The notes beneath the pieces are model-generated. The model did not search any database. It saw only the letters and a list, made by a program, of their open reading frames with translations, and had not been told where the DNA came from. A stretch of 64,000 bases of DNA. Source: Candidatus Poseidoniales archaeon. Lineage in GTDB: Archaea; Thermoplasmatota; Poseidoniia; Poseidoniales; Thalassarchaeaceae. Below are positions 54,201 through 62,395 of this stretch, piece after piece (the first letter of the stretch is position 1; each line of letters begins with the position of its first letter). Made by a program: the position numbers and the translations under genes. The stretch lies in assembly GCA_012960975.1 (NCBI GenBank), contig DUAE01000001.1, positions 39,544 to 103,543 of the forward strand, written 5' to 3'.

Positions 54201-54502
54201 TTGTAACCGTTGGAATGATTGGAATTGTTTTACTCACTATGGTTTCTATAGTTCTTGTATTAATGATCACGCTTCGTCGTCAGAAAACGGTTCAAGCCGT
54301 TGATTGGTCAACGCATGCCTCGGTGAATAATGATGAGGAAACTTCCGTTGACACTCCTAGAGAAGAAGCACCAAACCTCCTCTCTAATGTTCCACCACCA
54401 CCACTGATGAACCCTCCATTACCTCCTGAGGGATTACCTGCTGGTTGGACCATGGAACAATGGCATTATTACGGTGCAGAATACCTGAGCCGACGTGAAT
54501 AA
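51293..54502 (+). CDS. Giant surface protein with thioredoxin-like N-terminus and cadherin-like repeats
   Basis: About 1069 residues. I start at the ATG at 51293 (or 51299), giving a basic N-terminus and signal peptide (VRVHRRAVSAISFSIMMIVM); the frame extends to 51212. The first domain resembles Omp28/thioredoxin-like folds with TSTNCGFCMD, a CxxC redox motif after a beta strand. Several CARDB-, cadherin- and Ig-like domains follow (about 310-860; note FDEGGEGAFSLTNYLSD, DDSFGNFDIVLRASDG). A membrane helix lies near 965-990, then a Pro-rich cytoplasmic tail ending with GLPAGWTMEQWHYYGAEYL. Likely surface adhesion or protein handling; the CxxC could act in disulfide chemistry. Confidence 0.83.
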   Translation: MIMVRVHRRAVSAISFSIMMIVMSMSGIIGLNEFESDRKELQQEPAALYATSPGHVVFAQYITSTNCGFCMDYGSPGHDQLKNNFPDDYVYISLHSASYGNTADSEAGNIAPIFAVTHLGETGGAPKTAFGDSSSNMAVGCGANTCWDSFFSNGGYMPSNVNDFGMAITQTDNGDGTASVTIGARYLGSGTPPANLKVYAAVTDMNCEAHPYTNGYKGGNCWEAWLLNNADYASNNHAATTGTGFETINLASNGGWSNTTWTVPINLVAQGFSNFNTVAALYSDYQTTNADESVYAAIDATMMPLIDIGITTFETNNEGGTQGFIAGDMISLEVTLTNNGENNYNEGGNLEFFFLDGSDETSLGSYSLSNFAVGATQVYSVDFDSTGLTLQPSGTTTFRARLSNIEGDRVSSNDISDALAFHDMPPVANTPTSISSPTISRGSQIQFEANAISNDLVDDMSTMIPTLESSVAGTNSWSNVWVTEMELVGTGGNAHYLFTIQTPMNADTGSYHLRIMWTDEAGQSSGWLISQNAFFLENSLPRLLTNGDDEYAGMPTVKVETVESVSILGLITDSETPLSMLTITSESPEFIGWDSSTLSILVEFSAVIRDSHGSPLPQGIHVVVGDGDDTNSGILLFNVIENGAPRWSPIPTQSFDEGGEGAFSLTNYLSDTDENGQPISVVGLSLSIISISDETLATAELSGHSLFVSAVDDDSFGNFDIVLRASDGNMFSDTTVTFVVQNINDAPRIDLTEYEEITIQTGERVFLELIDLVTDIDNPDDEIWITAMTFVPGAVQYNPISGTLTMSWDEAGTELVTISAEDRHGSSSSKVITVSIVDDLPLYWENNGLGDLSVEIDTMDYYSNPEITISNIGELSLSEIKVLWSVCNSVTGICHSAGTSYNFGPFIVNTVSGDGLGVGDYLTLVVTAIDDSEMDRVSDEWKQYAVEPTEDVEPNEQIDEGQSVKKFSTFVTVGMIGIVLLTMVSIVLVLMITLRRQKTVQAVDWSTHASVNNDEETSVDTPREEAPNLLSNVPPPPLMNPPLPPEGLPAGWTMEQWHYYGAEYLSRRE

Positions 54503-54531
54503 AGCAGTTTTTCGCACTCGTCTTTTCTTAC

Positions 54532-54576
54532 GCACCTTCAAGAAGGTGCCTGAGGCACGAACATCCCCGGGGGATG
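54532..54576 (+). promoter_or_regulatory. Stacked inverted repeats in the lonB leader
   Basis: Three elements are visible. GCACCTTC/GAAGGTGC (54532-54539 and 54542-54549) is a perfect 8-bp repeat. GTGCC/GGCAC (54546-54550 and 54554-54558) overlaps it and would be mutually exclusive. CATCCCC/GGGGATG (54562-54568 and 54570-54576) contains the likely ribosome-binding G-run for the ATG at 54580. The arrangement could switch access to the ribosome-binding site; that is inference. Confidence 0.5.
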
Positions 54577-54579
54577 CAA

Positions 54580-56652
54580 ATGTCAAGCGATGAGCAAAAA
54601 ATTGAGTCTGCTGAAATCGATTCAAAAAACGATTCATTCGAAGATGTTGATCCACTCGATTCATGGGCCGATGGTGTCGCCTTTGGCGTTGCCGAAGATA
54701 AAGATTCAATCTGCCCTGTTCCTGTTGAAAGTTGGATTGAGTCGATAAAAATCGACTCGACTGTCGATGTACCGATTCCAGAAAAATTGGTTGACCAGGT
54801 TATCGGTCAAGAAGCGGCGGCGATAGTTGTCCGTAAAGCGGCTGAACAACGTCGCCACGTCATAATGGTCGGCGAGCCAGGTACTGGAAAGTCTATGCTG
54901 GCTCGCTCGATGACAGAATTCCTTCCCAAAGAACAATTGGAAGATGTCCTGATGTATCGGAATCATGATGACGAAAATGAACCGAAGGTGCGCACAGTTC
55001 CCGCTGGACGCGGTTCTAGAATCATTTCTGAGCGTAAAGCACACATTAGTCAACAGCGTGAGAAAACTAATCGAACACTGCTGTTTATCGTTCTCGTAGT
55101 CGGCGCCGCTCTCATTCTCGCTACTATTTCTAGTGGTGAAATTATGACTTTAATTTTTGGCGGATTCCTTCTCGTCTTCGGATATTTCTTCCTACGCACT
55201 CGTCTATCCGCGGGCGATGAGGGAAACATCCCGAAATTGCTTGTTAAACATGACAGGGATGAGAATCCACCGTTTATCGACGCGACCGGTACTTTAGCTG
55301 GCGCTTTACTCGGCGATGTCCGCCACGACCCGTTTCAATCTGGGGCGGATTTGGCGACCCCTGCTCACGAGAGGGTCGAGCCTGGTGCGGTTCACCGCGC
55401 CAACAAAGGTGTGCTTTACATTGACGAAATTCGTATGTTAAGAATGGAGGAACAACAAGCATTACTCGTCGCTATGCAAGAGAAGGCATTGGCGATTTCG
55501 GGACGCTCAGAGCGATCCAGTGGAGCTTTAACTAAGTCTGAGCCTGTTCCAACCGATTTCATTCTCATAGCATCTGGAAACCTTGATTCAATTCAAAATA
55601 TGCATCCTGCTCTTCGCAGCAGAATTCGCGGTTATGGCTACGAAGTTTACGTCAATACCGACATGCGCGATACAGAGAAAAACCGACGCAAACTTATCCG
55701 ATTTATTGCACAAGAAATCAGAAACGAACAAAATAAAGGTTCTGGTAAACCAATTCCTCATTTTGATCGTGGCTCTATAGGTCTAATTTTGAAAGAGGCC
55801 CAACGTCGTAGTGGTCGAAGAGGAAAACTTTCACTGCGGCTGCGTGAATTGGGCGGACTCGTCAGAATTGCAGGTGATCTCGCTGCCGAAGAAAATGCCG
55901 AGTTCACATCAACTAAACATGTCGTGCGCGCACGCATGATTGCAAAACCGCTTGAGCAACAGGTAGCCGATAGATATCTCGAGCGGCAAGCAGATTACGC
56001 TATGTTAGTCAACAAAGGTACGAGAATTGGTCGAGTCAATGGACTCGCTGTTCTCGGCGCGGATTCAGGTCTTTCTGATTACTCGGGTGTTGTCTTGCCA
56101 GTAGAAGCGATGGTAACTCCTTCACAAGGTCGTTCCGGACAAGTTATTGCGACCGGTGGTTTGTCTGATTTAGCGAAAGAATCCGTTACGAATATCACTG
56201 CAGTCGTCAAAAAATTGACTGGAAAAGATATCAAAGATTACGACTTACATGTACAATTTCCGGGCACTCATAATGTCGATGGTGACAGTGCATCTATCAC
56301 TATGGCGACCGCGATTATCAGTGCATTTGAGGGTGTTCCAATTGAACAAAACCTCGCAATGACTGGCTCACTCACTGTTCGTGGTGAGGTTTTGCCGATA
56401 GGCGGCGTTTCAGCAAAGATTGAAGCCGCCGCAAAATCAGGAATTAAGAAAGTCATAATTCCTCGCTCAAATATGCAAGATGTTCTCATTGATGAGAAGT
56501 ATGAAGAAATGATTGAAGTGATTCCTGTAGATTCCCTCGACGAAGTTTTACTGCACGCTTTAGTCGGTGCAGACAAAGTCGGAATCGTTGAGCGTTTGGC
56601 GAAGGTAATCGACACTATCTCAAATACTGGTGATATTCAACCAAGCGCCTGA
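54580..56652 (+). CDS. lonB: Archaeal membrane-anchored Lon protease (LonB)
   Basis: About 690 residues. AAA+ module with Walker A MVGEPGTGKSM near 97-107 and Walker B GVLYIDEIRML. Two membrane helices (about 165-205) are inserted into the ATPase domain, as in archaeal LonB. The protease domain at the C-terminus has the Ser in DGDSASITMAT near 568 and the Lys in IGGVSAKIEAA near 611, forming the Ser-Lys dyad. It degrades damaged and regulatory proteins and is the main membrane ATP-dependent protease of archaea. I prefer the ATG at 54580 over 54574 because of the GGGGG six bases upstream. Confidence 0.95.
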   Translation: MSSDEQKIESAEIDSKNDSFEDVDPLDSWADGVAFGVAEDKDSICPVPVESWIESIKIDSTVDVPIPEKLVDQVIGQEAAAIVVRKAAEQRRHVIMVGEPGTGKSMLARSMTEFLPKEQLEDVLMYRNHDDENEPKVRTVPAGRGSRIISERKAHISQQREKTNRTLLFIVLVVGAALILATISSGEIMTLIFGGFLLVFGYFFLRTRLSAGDEGNIPKLLVKHDRDENPPFIDATGTLAGALLGDVRHDPFQSGADLATPAHERVEPGAVHRANKGVLYIDEIRMLRMEEQQALLVAMQEKALAISGRSERSSGALTKSEPVPTDFILIASGNLDSIQNMHPALRSRIRGYGYEVYVNTDMRDTEKNRRKLIRFIAQEIRNEQNKGSGKPIPHFDRGSIGLILKEAQRRSGRRGKLSLRLRELGGLVRIAGDLAAEENAEFTSTKHVVRARMIAKPLEQQVADRYLERQADYAMLVNKGTRIGRVNGLAVLGADSGLSDYSGVVLPVEAMVTPSQGRSGQVIATGGLSDLAKESVTNITAVVKKLTGKDIKDYDLHVQFPGTHNVDGDSASITMATAIISAFEGVPIEQNLAMTGSLTVRGEVLPIGGVSAKIEAAAKSGIKKVIIPRSNMQDVLIDEKYEEMIEVIPVDSLDEVLLHALVGADKVGIVERLAKVIDTISNTGDIQPSA

Positions 56653-56681
56653 TTTATCACCGGTTATTATGCTCCCTCAAG

Positions 56682-56687
56682 TATAAG
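56682..56687 (+). promoter_or_regulatory. TATA-like box for the isoaspartyl peptidase gene
   Basis: TATAAG is located about 33-38 bases before the ATG at 56720, which fits archaeal initiation with a very short leader. It argues against the in-frame start at 56693. Confidence 0.4.
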
Positions 56688-56719
56688 ACCCTTTGACTTG
56701 GCCCTTAGCAGGGATTCGA

Positions 56720-57547
56720 ATGGTTAGAGCAGCAGTAGTCGCACATGGTGGAGCAGGACCTGGACCAGACCGCCTTGCTAATCTAATCCCTTGTCTTGAA
56801 CGAGCTCGAGAAGTTCTCGAGCTTGGTGGCTCTGCGATTGAAGCTGCGGTCGAAGCATGTGTAATCCTTGAAAATGATCCCGTCTTCAATGCCGGAACTG
56901 GAGCGGTCCTTCGAACCGATGGTTCGGTTCTTACCGATGCCTCTCTGCAAACGGGAGATGGTAAGTTAGGATTCGTAACATGTATGCCCAATACCCCCAA
57001 TCCGATTCGAATCTGCCTTGATTTACTCGATGAAGAAATCAATGGTCTTGCAGGAACTGGAGCCAGAGATTGGGCGGATGAACGCGGCCATAAGAAAGCC
57101 CATGTGGTAGGCCGCGCTCCAAAAGGTCAAATCGGTGATATTGACGCTGAAATCACTGGCGATACTGTCGGGGTTATCGTGCGTGATCGCCATGGAAAAA
57201 TTGCTGCTGCAACCAGTACCGGCGGTTGCAGTTACCGGCCGGCCGGCCGCGTCGGCGACGTCCCTCTTCCAGGATGTGGATTTTGGGCGGAAGATGGTTT
57301 AGCTGTCGCTGCAACCGGAATAGGCGAAGCAATTACTTGTGCATTGCTTTCAAATAGAATCTACGAGCGAATTCGGATAAGTGACAACTTTTCGCTTGAA
57401 TCACTCAATTTAACAATAAAAAGCACCATAGATGACCTAATCAATCCAAAATACCAGGTCGGTGTAATCGTTTTAGGACCTAGTGGAGAAGGAATTGGTG
57501 TATCGAATACGGACATGCCTTGGTCGACTTGGCAAGCGGATTCCTAA
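56720..57547 (+). CDS. Isoaspartyl peptidase/L-asparaginase, Ntn-hydrolase type
   Basis: About 275 residues. VVAHGGAGPGP at the N-terminus, FNAGTGAVLRTDGSVLTDAS, and the autocleavage site GDTVGVIVRD where Thr becomes the N-terminal nucleophile, followed by KIAAATSTGG and the RVGDVPLPGCGFWA substrate pocket. The precursor self-cleaves into alpha and beta chains and removes beta-aspartyl residues from peptides or hydrolyses asparagine. A role in repair or in peptide catabolism fits the proteolytic lifestyle. It has its own TATA-like box. Confidence 0.9.
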   Translation: MVRAAVVAHGGAGPGPDRLANLIPCLERAREVLELGGSAIEAAVEACVILENDPVFNAGTGAVLRTDGSVLTDASLQTGDGKLGFVTCMPNTPNPIRICLDLLDEEINGLAGTGARDWADERGHKKAHVVGRAPKGQIGDIDAEITGDTVGVIVRDRHGKIAAATSTGGCSYRPAGRVGDVPLPGCGFWAEDGLAVAATGIGEAITCALLSNRIYERIRISDNFSLESLNLTIKSTIDDLINPKYQVGVIVLGPSGEGIGVSNTDMPWSTWQADS

Positions 57548-57612
57548 ATCGAGTAGGATTTTTCATGGGATTCGCTTAAAGACAACCCCTCGGTCGCCGG
57601 CTCAGTGATATC

Positions 57613-57888
57613 ATGTCAGACTTCGAGACTCGCATTCTGCAAATCGCTGGCGTTCTAGGTCAGCTCGACGACTCTCAAGTTCCACGAAACATTCGTGCAT
57701 CTATCAAAGATGGCGTCGACAAGTGGCTTCTCAACAAAAATAAGGAGATGGATCTCCGTCTCGGAATGACTGCTTCAATGCTCGACGAAGTCTTCAACGA
57801 TTCAAACCTTCCACTTCACTTTGGCCCACTCTGCCTCCAAATTCAGACTGTGCTCGAGACGATGTTAACTGAAGTTCGTCGAAGCTAA
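57613..57888 (+). CDS. UPF0147 family protein
   Basis: 91 residues, all helical. SQVPRNIRASIKDGVDKWL followed by RLGMTASMLDEVFNDSNLPLHFGP matches the archaeal UPF0147 family, of unknown function. Conserved across archaea. Confidence 0.85.
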   Translation: MSDFETRILQIAGVLGQLDDSQVPRNIRASIKDGVDKWLLNKNKEMDLRLGMTASMLDEVFNDSNLPLHFGPLCLQIQTVLETMLTEVRRS

Positions 57889-57951
57889 TTCACTCACTTG
57901 CCCACCTTGTCGATTCAGAACGTTCTAACTTGTCCGATGGGGTGTCTATTT

Positions 57952-57960
57952 GTTTTTTTT
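57952..57960 (+). terminator. Poly-T terminator after the UPF0147 gene
   Basis: An eight-T run (57953-57960) follows a short palindrome AGAACGTTCT (about 57917-57926) between convergent genes. Archaeal RNA polymerase terminates at such T-runs. Confidence 0.5.
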
Positions 57961-58567
57961 AGATTATAGAGAAGAGAATTGCTCCTGAGATGATGAACAT
58001 TAGCGCTGCAATTGAAAAATCGATAATTTTCCAAGCCTGAGGGTCTTCCATTATCGGAGAGAGTAAGCGCGCTCCATAACCGAGGCTAAAGAAGAAAATT
58101 AGTGATGCGAGCGCGGCTCCAATTCCAAATAATTCGCGTTCGGCGCCTTGGTAGCGAGAAGAGGCACTGCCGAGAAGCACCAACGTGTCGAGGTAAACAT
58201 GTGGATTTAACCAGGTAAATGCCAAGGTCGTGATTACGACCTTGCCAACGGATTCGCTCGAATGTTCCGAGAGAGTAAGCCCCTCTGGACTCAATGCAGA
58301 GCGAATCCGTATAATTCCATATATTACGAGAAAGATTACTGCAAACATCGATATCCAAAATTCAGCTTCTTCAAAATCTGCTAACCACGCACCGACGCCA
58401 AATACTCCAGCAGTGATTAACAAGGCGTCGGAAATTGCACAAATTGTGCAGACTACTAAGATATGAGATCTCAAAAGACCTTGGCGCAAAACATAGGCAT
58501 TTTGAGCACCGATAGCAACGATAAGGCTGAGACTTATCGCGAATCCTTCTATCGCCGATGTGAACAC
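57959..58567 (-). CDS. LysE/ArgO-family amino acid exporter
   Basis: 202 residues with six membrane helices. GFAISLSLIVAIGAQNAYVLRQGLLR at the N-terminus (split here: GFAISLSL, then GAQNAYVLRQG) and TWLNPHVYLDTLVLLG in the middle are strong signatures of LysE/ArgO, which exports lysine or arginine. In a peptide-degrading cell, such an exporter removes excess basic amino acids. Upstream on the same strand, 109 bases away, is the L40e gene; the space contains no clear element. Confidence 0.9.
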   Translation of the reverse strand: MFTSAIEGFAISLSLIVAIGAQNAYVLRQGLLRSHILVVCTICAISDALLITAGVFGVGAWLADFEEAEFWISMFAVIFLVIYGIIRIRSALSPEGLTLSEHSSESVGKVVITTLAFTWLNPHVYLDTLVLLGSASSRYQGAERELFGIGAALASLIFFFSLGYGARLLSPIMEDPQAWKIIDFSIAALMFIISGAILFSII

Positions 58568-58676
58568 AACTCGATGTAATAATCGGTTACTGAAAACAAT
58601 TGAGGTTTAGCCGGATAAAAATTACTGTAATCACACAGCATTATCGTGTGCTAAAGGGATGAAGCAGCCTTCAAAA

Positions 58677-58832
58677 TCAGGTGCTTCGGCGTTCTGTAGC
58701 CTTCGGGCGCAAGTTGGTGTACTTGCACTTACGGCAAGATCGTGGCTTAGATCCACGGTGGGTTGCACTACACTTCATGCAAATCCACTTCTTGAGGAGG
58801 CGAGCCTCTGCTATAGGGTGACGTGTTGCCAT
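58677..58832 (-). CDS. rpl40e: Ribosomal protein L40e
   Basis: 51 residues, too short for many gene finders. The sequence starts MATRHPIAEARLLKKWIC and contains the zinc ribbon CMKC ... CRKCKY followed by TNLRPKATERRST, matching archaeal and eukaryotic eL40 along its whole length. It is a large-subunit protein; in eukaryotes it is made as a ubiquitin fusion, here alone. It is divergent from purA, with 123 bases between that carry TATA-like elements for both genes. Confidence 0.95.
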   Translation of the reverse strand: MATRHPIAEARLLKKWICMKCSATHRGSKPRSCRKCKYTNLRPKATERRST

Positions 58833-58955
58833 GTGTCCCGCCGACCTGACAACCCTTCATAATCACTTTGCAATCAATTTTGGTGCCCGGGGATAATAAT
58901 AAGCACATTTCTGAACCTAACTATTCATACACCTTCGGCGAACGGGGAGGCTACG

Positions 58956-60302
58956 GTGCCAGCAAGTATCGTTCTCGGAGCCCAGTGGGGAGACGAAGGA
59001 AAAGGCAAAGCCATCGACCAATTAGCCCCTCATTCTTCTTGGGCGGTTCGCTTCCAAGGTGGTAATAATGCTGGACATACTATCGTTCTCGGTAATACCA
59101 CCATCAAACTGCATCAGATTCCTTCTGGCGTCACCTCAATGGACTGCAATTTGGTTCTCGGTGATGGGATGGTCATTGATCCATGGGTGCTTGAGGAAGA
59201 GTTGGATCGGTGGTATGGATTGAGTGGTGAGCGACCTGAGGGGAAGCGGTTGTTCATATCCGAGCGTGCATCCGTGATTTTGCCGTTTCACCGTCTGTAT
59301 GATTCTGCTGACAAGGTTGTTGGTACAACCGGTCGCGGGATTGGTCCAGCTTATCGCGACCGAATTGAGCGAGTTGGAATCCGCTTTGCGGATATTCCTG
59401 GCGTGCTCGCCGATGAAAAGAAAATCGAATCTCAAATTTCACGAATGAATCATCAATTGAATACTGTAAAAGTAGATCAACAAATTAGTGTAGGAGATTT
59501 GAAGGCTAATCTTCAATGGATTCTCGACCGATATAGTGATGCAATAAAGCCGACTGGATTAATGATTGATATGGCACTTCGAAATGGTGAACAAATTTTA
59601 CTCGAAGGTGCTCAAGGGGCCATGCTCGATATCGATCAGGGCACCTATCCATTCGTAACATCAAGTGTTGTTGGTCGAGCGAATGCGACTCACGGCGCAG
59701 GAATTCATCCTGGATGGATTGAGGAATGCTTTGGAATAACCAAAGCATACGTCACTCGCGTCGGAAATGGCCCGATGCCTACTGAACTCGTTCTCGATGC
59801 GGGACCAGGCGAACACATGGCTAGAATTGGTCACGAGTACGGCACAACAACCGGTCGGCCCCGCCGAACCGGCTGGCTCGATATCATCGCTCTAAAGGAC
59901 GCCCACCGAACGAGTGGTTACACTGGATTAGTAGTGACAAAACTCGATGTTCTAGGTGGACTCGATGAGATCAAAATATGTGTCGGTTACGAATTAGATG
60001 GCAAACACATCACCTACTTCCCAACTCTCGCCGAAGATATCGCTCGATGTATCCCAATTTACGAAACTCACCAAGGATTCCCTGCACTCTCTGATGAAGA
60101 ATGGATTGCTATGGCTGACCGTTCAAGAGCAGAAGAAATCGGTTATGCGGCTATGCCTGAAGGTGTGCGAAACATCGTCAAGCGAATCGAATATCTATCT
60201 GGAATCCCAGTGGTTAGTGTAGGAATTGGCCCGGACAGAAGGGCTTCGATTGCGAAGAAAGGCGGAGCATTCGATAATCCAGAGACAAAGGCAAGTTTCT
60301 AA
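58956..60302 (+). CDS. purA: Adenylosuccinate synthetase
   Basis: 448 residues. GTP-dependent synthesis of adenylosuccinate from IMP and aspartate, first step to AMP. LGAQWGDEGKGKAIDQ (GTP site), QGGNNAGHT, GTTGRGIGPAYRDR, LLEGAQGAMLDIDQGTYPFVTSS, and GTTTGRPRRTGW are all standard. The start codon is GTG at 58956 with GGGGAGG nearby upstream. 24 bases before the next small gene, probably one transcript. Confidence 0.97.
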   Translation: MPASIVLGAQWGDEGKGKAIDQLAPHSSWAVRFQGGNNAGHTIVLGNTTIKLHQIPSGVTSMDCNLVLGDGMVIDPWVLEEELDRWYGLSGERPEGKRLFISERASVILPFHRLYDSADKVVGTTGRGIGPAYRDRIERVGIRFADIPGVLADEKKIESQISRMNHQLNTVKVDQQISVGDLKANLQWILDRYSDAIKPTGLMIDMALRNGEQILLEGAQGAMLDIDQGTYPFVTSSVVGRANATHGAGIHPGWIEECFGITKAYVTRVGNGPMPTELVLDAGPGEHMARIGHEYGTTTGRPRRTGWLDIIALKDAHRTSGYTGLVVTKLDVLGGLDEIKICVGYELDGKHITYFPTLAEDIARCIPIYETHQGFPALSDEEWIAMADRSRAEEIGYAAMPEGVRNIVKRIEYLSGIPVVSVGIGPDRRASIAKKGGAFDNPETKASF

Positions 60303-60325
60303 TCGGGACACTAAGGGGACAAAAC

Positions 60326-60613
60326 ATGGGATTCAAAGCGAACGCTAACAAGCGACGTAAAATCGCTGCGGCAGCAAAAGGTCCTGGTGAGAAAAAGAAG
60401 ATGGAATTCGAAGGCCAAGTGCCTTGCGATATCGCCGAATGTAAAAATTGGGCTGATAAGAAAATCGGTGGCAGAAAAATCGCCTTCGACCGTGCTGCAG
60501 ATATTTTCGGCGAGGATAGTTTGCTCGGAAGCGCTCGCCGAGTCAGCGTCTGTAAGTCACATTACCGCGAATGGAAGAAAGAAAGAAAGGACGAAATGAC
60601 CGAGTGGTCATGA
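60326..60613 (+). CDS. Small basic protein with a putative zinc site, unknown function
   Basis: 95 residues, very rich in Lys at both ends. A CDIAECKNW pair (Cx4C) in the first half and VCKSHYREW (CxxH) near the end could form a treble-clef-like zinc site. No family recognised. Lies after purA in the same direction with AAGGGGAC as ribosome-binding site, and is followed by a T-run. The nature of the ends suggests nucleic acid or ribosome binding; this is inference. Confidence 0.7.
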   Translation: MGFKANANKRRKIAAAAKGPGEKKKMEFEGQVPCDIAECKNWADKKIGGRKIAFDRAADIFGEDSLLGSARRVSVCKSHYREWKKERKDEMTEWS

Positions 60614-60669
60614 ACTCTTCACCTGAATCCAGCGCCCTAGGCATTTGATTCAGAAATATCATTCCATCC

Positions 60670-60678
60670 TGTTTTTTT
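60670..60678 (+). terminator. Poly-T terminator after the small zinc-site gene
   Basis: An eight-T run near 60671-60678 follows the purA-linked gene and precedes the P5C dehydrogenase gene. It is the kind of signal used for archaeal termination. Confidence 0.45.
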
Positions 60679-60739
60679 TCTGCTCAATTTGCTAGGTATG
60701 AGGCAAAATGATGAAAGACGGCTGGTTGAGGCAGAAGGT

Positions 60740-62362
60740 ATGAGTCACCCTGCAAATGAGCCAATTCTTGGATATGCACCTGGAAGTGAAGAAAGAAACG
60801 CATTATATGCTGAACTTGACAAACAGATGTCTGAAGTCGTTGAAATTCCTTGTATCATCAACGGTGAAGCCGTTTACACTGGCACGACCACCACACAGGT
60901 GATCCCTCACAAGCACGGCCACATACTCGCCAACGTCCACTTGGCTAGTCGAGTTGAAATGGAAGCGGCTTGCGAGGCTGCGGTAAATGCTCAGCAGGCT
61001 TGGATTGAGCTTGGAATAGAGGCTAGATGTGAAATTTTCGAGCGTTGTGCGGATTTATTGGCAGGAGATTGGCGAATGCGAATCAATGCGTCAACGATGT
61101 TGAATCAATCGAAGACTGCTTACCAGGCTGAGATTGATGCGGCTTGCGAGTTGATTGACTTCTGGCGATTCAACTGTCATTATGCTCGGGGGTTCCACGA
61201 TTATTTGCAACCGCTTGTATCACCTGCGGGTGTTGAGAATACTACTGAAGTTAGACCGTTAGAAGGCTTTGTATTATCGATTACTCCCTTCAACTTCTCG
61301 AGTATAGCAGTAAATTTGCCGAGTGCTCCGGCTATTGTTGGCTGCACTGGTGTTTGGAAGCCGAGCCGCAATTCGTACCTCTCCAATTACTTCTTGATGG
61401 AATTAATGATGGAGGCAGGTTTACCTGCAGGAGTAATCAATTTCGTGCCGGGTTCTGGTGCTGAAATCACCGAGGTTTGTTTGGATAATCCCGATTTTGC
61501 TGGACTTCATTTCACCGGCTCTACCCGAGTTTTCCAAGGCCTATGGCAAGAAATTGGACTGGCTTTGCCAAACCTCAATTCCTATCCGCGAATTGTGGGT
61601 GAAACCGGTGGAAAAGACTTCGTCGTTGCTCATTCTGATTGCGACCGCCAAGGATTGCTCGTCGCATTGCTCCGCGGCTCTTTTGAGTATCAAGGCCAGA
61701 AGTGCTCCGCTGCAAGTCGCGCATATGTTCCACGCTCTGTTTGGGATGCAATTTCGGATGATTTAATCTCCGAAATTGCAAAGATAAAGATGGGTGATGC
61801 TCGTGATTTCACCAATTTTATGACTGCGGTTATCGACCAGCGAGCATTCGATAAGATCAGCGGGTATATCGACCGCGCTGCAGCTCGAGATTGCTGCGAA
61901 ATCATCGTCGGCGGAGGCCACGATGATACGTCTGGATACTTCATCGAACCTACGATTATCGTCACAACAAACCCAACCTCTGAGACGATGGTCGAGGAAA
62001 TCTTTGGACCGGTTTTGACAGTTTTCGTTTACGAGGACGACAAATTCGACGAGGTTTTGACAATGTGCGATACTGCTTCGCCATACGCACTTACAGGAAG
62101 CATTTTTTCGAGTAACGAAGATAATATCCAGAAGGCATTCGCCGCACTCCGCTTCACCGCAGGAAATTTCTACATCAACGACAAGCCAACAGGTGCAGTA
62201 GTCGCTCAGCAACCGTTCGGTGGAGCTCGTGCATCTGGGACCAACGATAAGGCAGGAGGGCCACTCAATTTGTTGCGATGGATCAGTCCTCGCTCGGTCA
62301 AGAGAACTCTCGATACGCCACAGACTTGGGATTATCCGTTCTTACAACCTGATAACTCTTGA
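60740..62362 (+). CDS. pruA: Delta-1-pyrroline-5-carboxylate dehydrogenase
   Basis: About 540 residues. Oxidises P5C/glutamate semialdehyde to glutamate in proline and arginine breakdown. Family signatures: ITPFNFSSIAVNLPSAPA, KPSRNSYLSNYFLMELMMEAGLPAGVINFVPG, FTGSTRVFQGLW, GETGGKDF with the catalytic Glu, and FEYQGQKCSAASRAYVP with the catalytic Cys near residue 325. This is the mitochondrial-like single-domain type, not the PutA fusion. I use the ATG at 60740 (MSHPANEPILG); the frame can extend to a TTG at 60689. Confidence 0.93.
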   Translation: MSHPANEPILGYAPGSEERNALYAELDKQMSEVVEIPCIINGEAVYTGTTTTQVIPHKHGHILANVHLASRVEMEAACEAAVNAQQAWIELGIEARCEIFERCADLLAGDWRMRINASTMLNQSKTAYQAEIDAACELIDFWRFNCHYARGFHDYLQPLVSPAGVENTTEVRPLEGFVLSITPFNFSSIAVNLPSAPAIVGCTGVWKPSRNSYLSNYFLMELMMEAGLPAGVINFVPGSGAEITEVCLDNPDFAGLHFTGSTRVFQGLWQEIGLALPNLNSYPRIVGETGGKDFVVAHSDCDRQGLLVALLRGSFEYQGQKCSAASRAYVPRSVWDAISDDLISEIAKIKMGDARDFTNFMTAVIDQRAFDKISGYIDRAAARDCCEIIVGGGHDDTSGYFIEPTIIVTTNPTSETMVEEIFGPVLTVFVYEDDKFDEVLTMCDTASPYALTGSIFSSNEDNIQKAFAALRFTAGNFYINDKPTGAVVAQQPFGGARASGTNDKAGGPLNLLRWISPRSVKRTLDTPQTWDYPFLQPDNS

Positions 62363-62395
62363 AATCAGGAATGTTGAATAAGTTGATTATTGACA

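Noticed and set aside
56695-56730. GGGATTCGAAT resembling a tRNA T-arm
   Set aside because: No matching acceptor, D- or anticodon arms can be folded around it, and it overlaps the start of the isoaspartyl peptidase gene.
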